Below are positions 44,682-53,355 of a stretch of DNA of 64,000 nucleotides, one piece after another; position 1 is the first letter of the stretch, and each line of letters starts with the position of its first letter. The notes below the pieces were generated by a model. That model ran no database searches, was not told the origin of the DNA, and worked only from the letters and a program-made list of their open reading frames with translations. The stretch is from an uncultured bacterium (GTDB taxonomy: Bacteria > Patescibacteriota > Saccharimonadia > Saccharimonadales > Saccharimonadaceae). The position numbers and the translations under genes were made by a program. The stretch lies in contig CAILCF010000003.1 of assembly GCA_903832635.1 (NCBI GenBank), positions 40,394-104,393 of the forward strand, written 5' to 3'.

Positions 44682-44943
44682 CGATTGGTTATATTGCGAG
44701 ATTAACCAAAAGCACCTTATACCCCCTATTCTAACTTATGTTAGATTACATGCAATGTGTTTTTAAGGTAGATTACCCTCCACCCTTAAGAATAGTATAA
44801 TTTTATACAGCGTTGCATGTATACTAACCCCTTTAACCAGCAGGTATCTGCGTTTAATCGAGATGACCTAGCTTGCCCCACGGGTGGGTTAAAGGGTAAA
44901 ATTGCGCCCCCAGCGAAGCCCACCCTTGCTGAGGGCGCTTTTT
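44682..44943 (+). ncRNA. Candidate ~260-nt structured RNA gene, unassigned
   Basis: The region has its own promoter (44647-44675) and ends in a strong terminator: GCGCCC and CAGC (44904-44914) pair with GCTG and GGGCGC (44928-44938), then TTTTT. No reading frame is present. Visible helices: GGTTA/TAACC, TCTAAC/GTTAGA with TTAT loop, TTAAGG/CCTTAA, GTATAA/TTATAC and a perfect 10-bp CCCTTTAACC/GGTTAAAGGG enclosing an inner AGGT/ACCT stem. I could not match it to tmRNA, SRP RNA, RNase P or 6S RNA by their conserved cores. Confidence 0.6.
44904..44943 (+). terminator. Intrinsic terminator of the intergenic RNA
   Basis: Two-part GC stem (GCGCCC/GGGCGC and CAGC/GCTG) with a 13-base loop, then five T. 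On the minus strand the same hairpin could end the der-pth transcript. Confidence 0.85.
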
Positions 44944-44962
44944 AATTCTCTCGAATGATGGA

Positions 44963-45532
44963 CTATTCCAAATTTTTATAACTAGTGTGTTCGAGTGAAT
45001 TATTACAAAATTGAGTAACTAATTTAACTGATTGAGGGATTATTTTTTCTATTAAATGAGTTAATTCTTGATTTGTGAATTTTGCTAGTACAAATGTGGC
45101 ATCATCTATTTTTTCTTCTGAATCGACTGCGATACCTATTTTGATGCGCGTATAAGTTGTGTCAACGTGGGCGTTTATTGATTTAATACCATTATTTCCG
45201 GCGTCGCCACCTTGTTTACGAATTCGGATAGTGCCAAATGGCAATGCCAAGTCGTCATGGATAACCAATAAATCATTTTCGGTATCAATTTTGTAAAAAT
45301 CAACGATTTTTCGAAGTGCAAAACCGGTTTCGTTATAAAATGTCGTTGGTTTTACTAGTAAAACTTTTTCATTATCGATTCTTATCTCTGTAATGATGGC
45401 GTTAAACTTTGATTTATTAGTCCATTTTGCACTGTGCATATTCGCCAAAGTGTTTAGAATTAAAAAACCTACATTATGTCTGGAAAGTGAGTGTTCTGGT
45501 TCGGGATTGCCCTGAGCAAAAATTAGTTTCAT
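44963..45532 (-). CDS. pth: Peptidyl-tRNA hydrolase
   Basis: 189 residues. Frees tRNA from prematurely released peptidyl-tRNA. Motifs: AQGNPEPEHSLSRHNVGFLIL with the catalytic histidine, KPTTFYNETGFALRKIVDFY, LLVIHDDLALPFGTIRIRKQGG and the GDAGNNGIKSI stretch. It overlaps der by 4 nt and is translated with it. Confidence 0.95.
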   Translation of the reverse strand: MKLIFAQGNPEPEHSLSRHNVGFLILNTLANMHSAKWTNKSKFNAIITEIRIDNEKVLLVKPTTFYNETGFALRKIVDFYKIDTENDLLVIHDDLALPFGTIRIRKQGGDAGNNGIKSINAHVDTTYTRIKIGIAVDSEEKIDDATFVLAKFTNQELTHLIEKIIPQSVKLVTQFCNNSLEHTSYKNLE

Positions 45533-46881
45533 TTTGCGGCTTCCTCTTTTTCCCGATTGGCTTTGATTTGTTTTTCATCACGGAAGCTAAATTTGATTGG
45601 TGTGCCTGTATAATTATATGTTTCACGCAGTTGACGTTCCATATAACGTTTATAACTCCAGTGCAAGAATTTTAGATTAGAACCAAATATAACAAACCAA
45701 GGTGGGTTCGTGTCTGTTTGAACCATATATCGTAGTTTCGGATGAGTGTTTTTAAGCCCAGCTGGAGGATGAGCCTGGGTACTTTTTTGTAATAAGTCAT
45801 TTAACAATCTGGTTTTAGTTTGTTGCTGACGCCTAGCATCGATATCCAGCGCCAAATCGAACAACTTCGTGACATTTTGTCCGGTTACACTGCTGGTAAA
45901 AATAAGTGGTGCCCACGGTGTAAAATCAAATGTCCTTGATATCTTTGGGGCAATTTCATCCCGGGTAAAAGCGTCTTTTCCTTCGACACTATCCCATTTT
46001 GTTACGACAATAACCATTCCTTTGCCGGCCTCGTCAATTATACCTGCAATGCGTTGATCAAGTTGTGTGTTCAATTCATTGACATCCATCAACAGCAAAC
46101 AAATATCAGATTCTTCAATAGCGGCCAAACTACGCAATACGCTGAATTTTTCGATTCCCACCTCTTGTTTTCCTTGTTTTCGGATGCCTGCAGTATCAAG
46201 CAATTCAATATCGCGACCACCATATTTAACAGAGACGCGATTAACGTCACGTGTTGTTCCGGCTATATTTGCAACAATTGCCTGTTGTTTACCTGCCAAA
46301 GTATTAAATAGATGGCTTTTGCCGACATTTGGTCGACCAATCAAGGCAATCCGCAAAATGTTATCAGAGATATATTTGCTGGTTGCTGGTACCATGGAAA
46401 TAATTTCTTCCAAAACTTCAGTGATACCTAGGTTGTGTTCAGCACTTGTACGAATAATTTGTTTAACCCCAAGTCGCTTGAACTCATCTAATGGCAGACT
46501 TCCCTTTAAATCGGCCTTGTTAGTCAGTAATATAACCGGTTTTTTACTCTTTAATGCCTTTTTGGCGATTTGCCTGTCTTGATCACTTGGATACTGGTTG
46601 CTATCAACTACAACCAAGATTACATCTGCTGAATCTGCTGCTTCAGTGATTTGTTCTTGAATCGATTCCTCGAACTCGTCATCAGGGTTTTTTAGCCCGG
46701 CCGTATCAACTATCCAAAAACTGTGATTATCGTAATCTACGCGTCCTAGGACGTTATCACGGGTGGTTCCAGCCTCACGTGCGACAATTGCTTGCTGGTT
46801 TCGCATAAAACGATTAAAAAGCGAACTTTTTCCAACGTTAGCCTGACCGATAATCGCAACTGTGGGGAGTTTTGATGCCAT
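45529..46881 (-). CDS. der: Ribosome biogenesis GTPase Der (EngA)
   Basis: 450 residues with two tandem GTPase domains and a C-terminal KH-like domain. First domain: GQANVGKSSLFNRF, DTAGL, NKADL; second: GRPNVGKSHLFNTL, DTAGIRK, TKWD. It assists 50S subunit assembly. A TGTTATAAT on the minus strand (TATAAT 46897-46892) ends 10 nt before the ATG, so the mRNA probably begins very near the start codon. Operon with pth. Confidence 0.96.
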   Translation of the reverse strand: MASKLPTVAIIGQANVGKSSLFNRFMRNQQAIVAREAGTTRDNVLGRVDYDNHSFWIVDTAGLKNPDDEFEESIQEQITEAADSADVILVVVDSNQYPSDQDRQIAKKALKSKKPVILLTNKADLKGSLPLDEFKRLGVKQIIRTSAEHNLGITEVLEEIISMVPATSKYISDNILRIALIGRPNVGKSHLFNTLAGKQQAIVANIAGTTRDVNRVSVKYGGRDIELLDTAGIRKQGKQEVGIEKFSVLRSLAAIEESDICLLLMDVNELNTQLDQRIAGIIDEAGKGMVIVVTKWDSVEGKDAFTRDEIAPKISRTFDFTPWAPLIFTSSVTGQNVTKLFDLALDIDARRQQQTKTRLLNDLLQKSTQAHPPAGLKNTHPKLRYMVQTDTNPPWFVIFGSNLKFLHWSYKRYMERQLRETYNYTGTPIKFSFRDEKQIKANREKEEAAK

Positions 46882-47175
46882 AATTATTGTAATTATAACA
46901 GAGAAAACACCAGTTCGCGAGCATAAGAAGGATGAATCGTCTACACCCTTCTTTATTATGTCACCGTATCATCCCCATCCCCGTAATAAACAACAACCCC
47001 TCGTATTACGCGTTTAAAATAACTAGTTTTAATTCTTTGTTGTCTGCGGAACGACCCATAAAGGGATCGCCCTCACGCCTTAAAGGGTTCGGGTAGTCCT
47101 CGACAAGCAATGAATTATAACCAGTTATTTAACGGTAATCCAATAGGCTGTCTTATTATCACGATGATGCGAAGG
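46882..47175. other. Gene-free stretch upstream of der
   Basis: No reading frame is supported. It contains a 7-bp hairpin (AAGAAGG/CCTTCTT, 46925-46953), a 27-bp sequence (46965-46991) matched at 22 of 27 positions by 63828-63854, and GC-richer DNA at 47044-47100. It leads into the repeated structured element. Confidence 0.45.
46965..46991 (+). repeat. 27-bp dispersed repeat, copy A
   Basis: Begins CGTATCATCCCC and ends GTAATAAAC. Matches 63828-63854 without gaps at 22 of 27 bases. Both copies lie near a copy of the larger structured element. Confidence 0.45.
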
Positions 47176-47284
47176 CTACTAGATGTATGCATATCACGGG
47201 TGACGTTCGGTGGGGTCACCCCGTGAATTGTTTTACAGTAACCTGTAAAAAATTTAAGGGGTAAACCGTACGGCAGGACCCGTC
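47176..47284 (+). ncRNA. Repeated structured element, copy 1
   Basis: 109 nt with conserved left flank CTACTAGAT then ACGGGTGACGTTCGGTGGGG and conserved right flank ACGGCAGGACCCGTC. Helices: ACGGGT/ACCCGT, CGGT/ACCG, ACCCC/GGGGT and a central hairpin TTTTACAG-TAAC-CTGTAAAA extended by AATT/AATT. Copy 2 (63875-63988, opposite strand) keeps the flanks but has a different central hairpin that still pairs, with loop TAAT. It lies between rsuA and der in a gene-free stretch. RNA or DNA-hairpin function unknown. Confidence 0.6.
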
Positions 47285-47313
47285 TAAATGTGAAATATGT
47301 GTTTGTATATCAC

Positions 47314-48012
47314 CTAATGGATATCGACAACTTCAAATTCACCGGGCTTTATATCACCAAGTGCATAATTACCAAAATTTGTTCTATGCAATTTATTTAC
47401 TGTATATCCGAGTGAACCAAAGGTGCGGCGTATTTGACGGTTCCGCCCTTCAGACATCATCACAACCCAACTCTTTCTGTCGGTATCGTTCATTCTTTCC
47501 AGTATTAATTTACTGGGGCCGTCCTCTAGACTGATACCATGGTCACTTATCATCTGTTGATGGAGAGGTTGCAGATTAGTATCAAGTCGAACATTGTATA
47601 TCTTGGTTTTTTTAAAGCTGGGGTGTGTCATTTGGTATGCAAAATCACCATTATTTGTTAAAAGTACAATCCCACTACTGTGTCTGTCCAGACGCCCAAC
47701 AGGCTTAAGATTATGGTATTCATCAGGTATTAAATCATAAATTGTTGGATTTTCGCCCTGTTGTCTTCGTGAACAGACGTATCCGACCGGTTTGTTTAGG
47801 GCTATGCAAATATATTCAACCTTTTTATCCAATTCCTTGCCATTAACAGATATTTTATCACCATCGGAAAAACGTGCTCCAAGATTAGCGAAATTATCAT
47901 TAATCATAACTTTTTGCTTTTCAATCAAATTATCTGCTTCTCGTCTGGAAATACCCAAAATAAGTGCTAAATGTTTGTTTAGCCTTACTAGGTCTGGTGG
48001 ATTTGGTTGCAT
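47314..48012 (-). CDS. RsuA/RluB/RluE-family rRNA pseudouridine synthase
   Basis: 232 residues. N-terminal S4 RNA-binding domain (RLNKHLALILGISRREADNLI...VMINDNFANLGARF) then a pseudouridine synthase domain with the catalytic aspartate in PVGRLDRHSSGIVLLTNNG and the conserved EGRNRQIRRTFGSLGY. It modifies one uridine of 16S or 23S RNA; which one cannot be read. Its start codon abuts the end of the response regulator gene (shared base 48012). Confidence 0.92.
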   Translation of the reverse strand: MQPNPPDLVRLNKHLALILGISRREADNLIEKQKVMINDNFANLGARFSDGDKISVNGKELDKKVEYICIALNKPVGYVCSRRQQGENPTIYDLIPDEYHNLKPVGRLDRHSSGIVLLTNNGDFAYQMTHPSFKKTKIYNVRLDTNLQPLHQQMISDHGISLEDGPSKLILERMNDTDRKSWVVMMSEGRNRQIRRTFGSLGYTVNKLHRTNFGNYALGDIKPGEFEVVDIH

Positions 48013-48899
48013 TATGGTTGTGGGTTGAAAGGTGAAGTGTCCGAACCGTCATGAAGTTCATGGTTCATAAGTGATGCAATGTCAGGTGTTGGTGTTACCG
48101 GGGTTATCGGGTTAATCACTCTGTCACCCAGCGAAGCAGGTGCCGGTGAAGAAAACGGCGCTGTTGGCTGAGGAAGTTCGATATTATTTTGCGCTGGAGG
48201 TAATGGTGCGGCCGTTGCAGCGACTTGGTGGGGTGGAGTTGGTGGCATAGGGTTTGGGGCGGGCGTGACTGGTGCTGGCGTCGGAGCAGTAGGTTCAGGT
48301 GTGGGGGCAGGAACAGGATTTGGTGCTTGTAAGGGCGCAACCGGATTTGCAACCGGTGCTGGAGTTACCGGAGGTTGAGGAGCTGGTGTGGGTTGTGCCA
48401 TCGCTACAGGTGCAATTGCGGGGATTGTAGGTTGGGCTACCGGACGAGGAGTTACTGAAACGGGTTGATTAATAGCAGCTGTTTGAGCCGGAACTCCGAA
48501 CCTCTCGATTTTGGGTGCATTTGATACCGGAACATCAGCCAGAACATCATGAACTGTCCTAACGACATCTTCAATTCCAACTTGGGACTTGACCAGATAT
48601 CGATTAGCACCAAGTGATTCCCCACGGGCTCGCTGATCCTCACTACTAAGGGCTGTCATCATAATAACTTTGACGTCTTTTGTTTCAGGGGTCGAACGCA
48701 AAATGTCTAACATATCAAAGCCGCTTATTTTTGGCATCATAACATCACTAAGAATTAAATCAGGTTTTTCCTTGACGGCCATCGCCAAGGCTTCTTCACC
48801 GTCACCGGCCGAAATAATCTCATACCCCTCTGCTAGAAGCCGCACGCCATAAATCTCACGTAGACTTTTGTCATCTTCAACTAACATTATCTTAGTCAT
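48012..48899 (-). CDS. Response regulator with long proline-rich tail
   Basis: 295 residues. Receiver domain about 1-125: VEDD pocket, Asp52 (LILSDVMMPKISG), TAL, LVKSQ. The remaining 170 residues are dominated by Pro, Ala, Thr and Val (APTPEPTAPTPAP-like runs) with no recognised output domain. ATG 48899 is chosen because GGAGGTAAAT precedes it; the 48920 start would add seven unconserved residues. It follows the membrane kinase gene on the same strand and is probably its partner. Paralogue of 13039-13452. Confidence 0.87.
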   Translation of the reverse strand: MTKIMLVEDDKSLREIYGVRLLAEGYEIISAGDGEEALAMAVKEKPDLILSDVMMPKISGFDMLDILRSTPETKDVKVIMMTALSSEDQRARGESLGANRYLVKSQVGIEDVVRTVHDVLADVPVSNAPKIERFGVPAQTAAINQPVSVTPRPVAQPTIPAIAPVAMAQPTPAPQPPVTPAPVANPVAPLQAPNPVPAPTPEPTAPTPAPVTPAPNPMPPTPPHQVAATAAPLPPAQNNIELPQPTAPFSSPAPASLGDRVINPITPVTPTPDIASLMNHELHDGSDTSPFNPQP

Positions 48900-48950
48900 A
48901 TTTACCTCCATTGTAACCAAATATAGTTAAAAATACCATAGTTCTTGTGT

Positions 48951-50852
48951 TTATTTTATTAACTCTCTAGGTACTCTGTTAGGAACCGATATATTATTGG
49001 GTCGACTGAGTTGAGGAGCAGCTTGTTGTTGAGCTAGAGCGCGCTGTCTGGTGACATAGGAAGCAATCTGCTCAGGTGTTAAAGCCTGTCCCCTAGGAAC
49101 GGCATGCGTTGTTGCGACTGGCATCGTAATATTAATAACTGGTTTCGGTTGAGGTTTCGGATTGATTATGTCGACGAGTGGCGTGATTGATTGGGCAGCA
49201 TCAAGCTTCTTCTTTTCATTTATCTGGTCATTTCGATTTTGCTCTTCCAGCAACTTTGTTGCATCCTGGTTACTAATTCGAGGAAGTTCAACATAAAAAG
49301 TACTACCCTTGGAATAAGTACTCTCGGCCCAAATTCGTCCACCCATAATTTCGGTTAAGCGTCGACACAAATACAATCCCAAGCCGGTACCACCGATATT
49401 ACGTGTATTTTTGTCGTCTACACGATAGAATTTTTGGAATAAATGTTGCATATCTTCGGCAGGAATTCCGACTCCACTGTCTTTGACGCTGATTGTGACG
49501 TGCTCTTCGTCACCTGTCACATCAACAACGATTTCACCCTTAGGAGTATATTTAATTGCATTTTCTACAAGATTGTTGACGATTTCACGGATATGGTCAT
49601 TGTCAAGGTTGACGGAGTATGATGGGGCGATGTGTCTTTCGGTGGAGTTGTCTGGCATTGGTTTGAAAATTATTTGTAAACCCTTCTCGGTAGCCTTTTG
49701 TTTCAAACCCTGTACGACCTCTTTTACGAAGATTACAAGATTAATCACCCTCGGCTTGTTAGATATTCTTCCATCATCAGACTTTGCTACGTCTAAAAGG
49801 TCCTGAAACAAAAATCCCAAGTGCTCGGCCGATGCATGAGCTTTTAAAATAAATTCACGAGCCCTGTCGTCAACTTGAGCGGTCTGGGGGTTAAGCGCCA
49901 ATCCCAGATAACCCTCGATTGATGCAACGGGAGTACGCATTTCATGACTGGCCGTAGATATAAACTCAGCCTGTTCGCGTTCCTCGGCTTTTTCATTGGT
50001 GATATCGTGGAATACGGTAATAACACCTGAACCAATTTCTCCTACTGGTGAAGCTACTAACGAAATCATTAATTTTTTGCCACTATTGGTCACTAATCCT
50101 AAATTATTAGTTCGTATTTCTTGGTTTGAATTTAAGGCTTGCTGTATTGGGTCAATCGACGGATCAAGTGCTTCATCTTTTTGATTTATCAGTTTTAACA
50201 CAGATTTATAACTTAATGCGATTGCATCCTGTTTGCCCCAACCAATTATATTTTGTGCAGCCGGATTGATTAGTTGAATTATTCCTTGGTTATCGATAGC
50301 TACAACACCGTCACCAATGGCATTAATGACAACTTCGGATTTGCTGGCAACTGCACTAAGTTCATTAGCAAGGTTGCGGAACGCTTTATTATCATTATCA
50401 GACTCGTCGTTAGCTGATTTACCTCGCCAAATAATAAAACCTGCAATTAATGGAATTAGAGTACTAAATATCGCATCAAAAAAAATCGGCGAAGACAAAC
50501 CTTTATCGATATATTCGATTGCGATATAGACTACAATTGTCAGAAATATCGGTAGTATACCCCATATACTGAAAATCCCTGCAAAAAAACAAACCAATAT
50601 CCATAATGAAATTGATAGGGATGAAGTGAAACCTGTGCTGAAAACCATCGTGGCAACAGTTGCAGCAAGCAATAAATAAATCGTAAGTGAGAAATGAAAC
50701 AAATATTTTTTTGAATTCCAAAAGAATGAAATTACCGCAAAAACCAGTGTTAGGCAGGCCAACATTAATGATGGGGTGGCTATGACAACAATACTGGAAA
50801 AGCTAGGTTTTATCGAAAAATAATTCCAAGCAAACAACACAATAATAACCAT
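48951..50852 (-). CDS. Membrane sensor histidine kinase with PAS domain and disordered tail
   Basis: At least 633 residues. About five to six N-terminal membrane helices form the input, then a PAS domain (about 175-290, VINAIGDGVVAIDNQGIIQLINPAA), phosphoacceptor His in STASHEMRTPVAS (about 302), N-box IVNNLVENAIKYT, G1 VKDSGVGIP and G2 GGTGLGLYLCRRL. A Pro/Gln-rich tail of about 100 residues follows. The ATG at 50852 cuts the first membrane helix; the frame stays open upstream through EVAILVA to a site with AGGGGG followed by ATT codons (50921, 50918), so a non-AUG start is likely. Confidence 0.88.
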   Translation of the reverse strand: MVIIVLFAWNYFSIKPSFSSIVVIATPSLMLACLTLVFAVISFFWNSKKYLFHFSLTIYLLLAATVATMVFSTGFTSSLSISLWILVCFFAGIFSIWGILPIFLTIVVYIAIEYIDKGLSSPIFFDAIFSTLIPLIAGFIIWRGKSANDESDNDNKAFRNLANELSAVASKSEVVINAIGDGVVAIDNQGIIQLINPAAQNIIGWGKQDAIALSYKSVLKLINQKDEALDPSIDPIQQALNSNQEIRTNNLGLVTNSGKKLMISLVASPVGEIGSGVITVFHDITNEKAEEREQAEFISTASHEMRTPVASIEGYLGLALNPQTAQVDDRAREFILKAHASAEHLGFLFQDLLDVAKSDDGRISNKPRVINLVIFVKEVVQGLKQKATEKGLQIIFKPMPDNSTERHIAPSYSVNLDNDHIREIVNNLVENAIKYTPKGEIVVDVTGDEEHVTISVKDSGVGIPAEDMQHLFQKFYRVDDKNTRNIGGTGLGLYLCRRLTEIMGGRIWAESTYSKGSTFYVELPRISNQDATKLLEEQNRNDQINEKKKLDAAQSITPLVDIINPKPQPKPVINITMPVATTHAVPRGQALTPEQIASYVTRQRALAQQQAAPQLSRPNNISVPNRVPRELIK

Positions 50853-51001
50853 CGCAACTAGGATGGCAACCTCGCTAATACGACGGTTCCAAAAGCGGGT
50901 TATCGTAACTGGTTTAATAATGCCCCCTACTTCTAATAATAACCTGCTGGATATTATGACGATTATGGTTATTTTTTACAAGTAGCGTAAAGGGCAGATA
51001 C

Positions 51002-51238
51002 TTATTTATTGCGATATAGCGTAATTGAGATACAAAGCGAAACGATTGTTACTAGACTTAGTAGCGTTACGCAAATTGCAGATAATGTTGGATCAAAGGA
51101 CACCGGCTGAGTCGTACCAATCGATAGAAGGGCGATGATTGCAATTGAAAGTAACGCAATAATCAGATGCGCATGAGCCAATTCCACTCTTAACGCTTCG
51201 TGCTTTTTATTTTTGAATCTTTTGTAAAGTTTGCCCAT
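51002..51238 (-). CDS. Small membrane protein with two hydrophobic segments
   Basis: 78 residues; basic N-terminus (KLYKRFKNKKHEAL), then two hydrophobic segments (LIIALLSIAIIALLSIG about 25-41, ICVTLLSLVTIVSLCISI about 55-72). AAAGGATAAAT before ATG supports translation. No family recognised. Next to the membrane kinase gene upstream and the tRNA-Glu downstream. Confidence 0.65.
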   Translation of the reverse strand: MGKLYKRFKNKKHEALRVELAHAHLIIALLSIAIIALLSIGTTQPVSFDPTLSAICVTLLSLVTIVSLCISITLYRNK

Positions 51239-51314
51239 ATTTATCCTTTTTTGTAAGTTTATGTCTCTAGATTAATCTGCTTGTGATTAAATGTCAATTT
51301 TGACCAGTAATTTT

Positions 51315-51389
51315 TGGTGATCGTGCCGGGAATTGAACCCGGATTTCCAGGATGAGAACCTGGTGTCCTAACCGTTAGACGATACGACC
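51315..51389 (-). tRNA. tRNA-Glu (CTC)
   Basis: Cloverleaf on the minus strand: D arm with CTAACGGTTAG, anticodon stem CCAGG/CCTGG around loop TTCTCAT (anticodon CTC), T arm CCGGG-TTCAATT-CCCGG, acceptor closing G-C, discriminator A and an encoded CCA end. Position 7-66 is an A-C mismatch; otherwise the acceptor pairs. Confidence 0.95.
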
Positions 51390-51428
51390 ATGACACCAGA
51401 TAACATTAACAAATAACAGGGGTTGTGT

Positions 51429-51821
51429 CTAGGGGGTTATGGAATTATCCTCAAGTTTTTCGATAACTGAAATAAGTTTTTTCGGAGTAATTTCGGCTTT
51501 AATTAGATATGCATCAGCGTGTTTTTCCATTGAAATACGGGATTCATCGTCTTGCTGGAAGTTTGTTAGTACCACGACGTGAGTTTTTGGAATTAAATCT
51601 TCTTTGCCACCGCGAAGTGCATCTAATATCTCTGTCCCACGACGTTCCGGCAGCATTACGTCGAGTAATATTACATCGTATTGTTTATTGCGGGCAGTAA
51701 TCAGCCCGTCGTTGCCATCAACTACCCAATCAACTTCATAGCCGGCCTTTTTGAGGCTGCGAACGTACATCTCGCCAATAAAGCGGTCATCTTCGATACA
51801 TAGAATAGTTTTTATTGCCAT
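51429..51821 (-). CDS. Response regulator, receiver domain only
   Basis: 130 residues: CIEDDRF pocket, Asp54 in ILLDVMLPERRG, Thr in VVLTNF and Lys in YLIKAE. No output domain. Starts 4 nt after the kinase gene stop with AGGAGT as Shine-Dalgarno, so it is the cognate partner. Confidence 0.9.
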   Translation of the reverse strand: MAIKTILCIEDDRFIGEMYVRSLKKAGYEVDWVVDGNDGLITARNKQYDVILLDVMLPERRGTEILDALRGGKEDLIPKTHVVVLTNFQQDDESRISMEKHADAYLIKAEITPKKLISVIEKLEDNSITP

Positions 51822-51825
51822 TAAA

Positions 51826-53355
51826 TCAACTCCTATACATTGAATGGTTCTTTATCCAGCCATTACCTTCATTGATAAGACCTTCGTTACTATTATCCCC
51901 TGCCTTGAGTTTATCCGCAACTGTTGCGTAAATTGGAAGCGATACCGTGAATGTAGAACCGTGGCCATCTTCGCTACGAACACTTATTTTTCCGCCGTGT
52001 GATTCAACAATTGCTCTGCTAATATACAAACCAATTCCAGAACCGGCAACGGTTTCACGCGACCTATGGGACCGATAAAACTTTTGGAATAATTGACTAA
52101 CTACACTTTCAGGCATTCCAATCCCATTATCTTCAACTGAGATATCGACAAAATCACCATCAACTTTGGCGATAACTTTTATAATACCTCCCTCATTACT
52201 ATATTTAATGGCATTATCAATTAAGTTACCAAGTACTTCACCAATACTGGCTCTATCGGCAGCAATTGTTGGTAAATCATTCGGGAAAGCCACGCTGAGT
52301 AATCTGTTCTGAGCCCCGGCACGCAGTTTCATGTCATCGCTTATTGTATCGTAAATTGCTGCGACCGTATCTTCGGACAGGTTCATCTTTAGGTGTCGCC
52401 TATCATAGCGTGAGGTATTTAAAATATTATCAATATATCCCGATAAACGATTTGAAGAAACAACCAATCGATGGAAAAGCTCTGGCTGATCATCGGTCAG
52501 AACGTTGGCAAGCTCGTCTTCTAGAACATCCAAATAGCCTTTGATGACCGTTATCGGGCCACGAAGTTCATGAGCTGCAAAGGATATAAAATCCAAATTT
52601 TCTTCATCGACGACATATGACCCTGTCCTATCAATCAAAGTCAAAACGGTCTCAGTTGCAGAATCTTTATGATACGAAGCAATAACATCAAAAAAGCGTC
52701 TGCCTTCTTCGTTTGGTAAGTGATCAGGTATCCGAGTCCAAACATGTTCGTCATGAACAGATTCTTGGGCACAGGCATCCAACCAAGCGTTAAGTGTATC
52801 ACTTCCATTAAATATTAAGTCGATCGCCTTTTCGCCATTTGTGTCGGTGTGGATAGGAGCTGTTTTATTTGCAAAGATAACCCTTCGGTTTTTATCCATA
52901 GCGATAAAACCGCAATTTGTCATGTCAAGTGCATCAGAAATAATCGATGCTTTTTCGTCAGTTTCGGGTTTATCTTGGTCGTGACTGGCGGAAAGCTCAT
53001 AGATTGTTTGTAGGGCGTCGCGAAAACCTGTCTGTTCATTTTTTGTTGTATTTGGATTCGGTAATGGAAGCGTTGGTTGTTCACCTGTGACTTTAATAAT
53101 GACACCTAATAAATCCTTTGTCGGTTTTGTAACTGAAAAAAGAATTAAAATTCCAACAGCTAACTGCAATGGTAAAAGTAAAAATGAAATAAACCAAATC
53201 CATAAAAGACTTTCGGTAATTGAAGCGGTATAAATCAAAACTAATCCGAATAATAAAGCAATAATGATTTGCGTGAGTACGATCAACCGGACTTTTCTTC
53301 TAATAAAATCTGGCCAGAATTGACTGGCTAATTTAGGTGTTTTTTTTACTTCCAT
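51826..53355 (-). CDS. Membrane histidine kinase with PAS-like domain
   Basis: 509 residues: two membrane helices (about 23-43 and 50-74), a short linker, a PAS-like segment (about 140-240, DALDMTNCGFIAMDKNRRVIFANK), His in FAAHELRGPIT (about 259), N-box VLGNLIDNAIKYS, G1 VEDNGIGMP, G2 GSGIGLYISRAI and HGSTFTVSLP. Overlaps the DUF3048 gene upstream by 10 nt, with GGAGATG before the start. The operon DUF3048-kinase-regulator suggests the exported protein is linked to sensing (inference). Confidence 0.92.
   Translation of the reverse strand: MEVKKTPKLASQFWPDFIRRKVRLIVLTQIIIALLFGLVLIYTASITESLLWIWFISFLLLPLQLAVGILILFSVTKPTKDLLGVIIKVTGEQPTLPLPNPNTTKNEQTGFRDALQTIYELSASHDQDKPETDEKASIISDALDMTNCGFIAMDKNRRVIFANKTAPIHTDTNGEKAIDLIFNGSDTLNAWLDACAQESVHDEHVWTRIPDHLPNEEGRRFFDVIASYHKDSATETVLTLIDRTGSYVVDEENLDFISFAAHELRGPITVIKGYLDVLEDELANVLTDDQPELFHRLVVSSNRLSGYIDNILNTSRYDRRHLKMNLSEDTVAAIYDTISDDMKLRAGAQNRLLSVAFPNDLPTIAADRASIGEVLGNLIDNAIKYSNEGGIIKVIAKVDGDFVDISVEDNGIGMPESVVSQLFQKFYRSHRSRETVAGSGIGLYISRAIVESHGGKISVRSEDGHGSTFTVSLPIYATVADKLKAGDNSNEGLINEGNGWIKNHSMYRS

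Noticed and set aside
44682..44943. SRP RNA, tmRNA or RNase P RNA as identity of the intergenic transcript
   Set aside because: The GGAAGCAGCC-type SRP loop, the tmRNA T arm with CCA and the RNase P GAGGAAAGTCC core could not be found on either strand.
47176..47284. Copy 1 of the structured element as a TPP, ZTP, cobalamin or fluoride riboswitch
   Set aside because: None of the conserved cores of these classes is present, and no gene starts closely downstream in the element's orientation.
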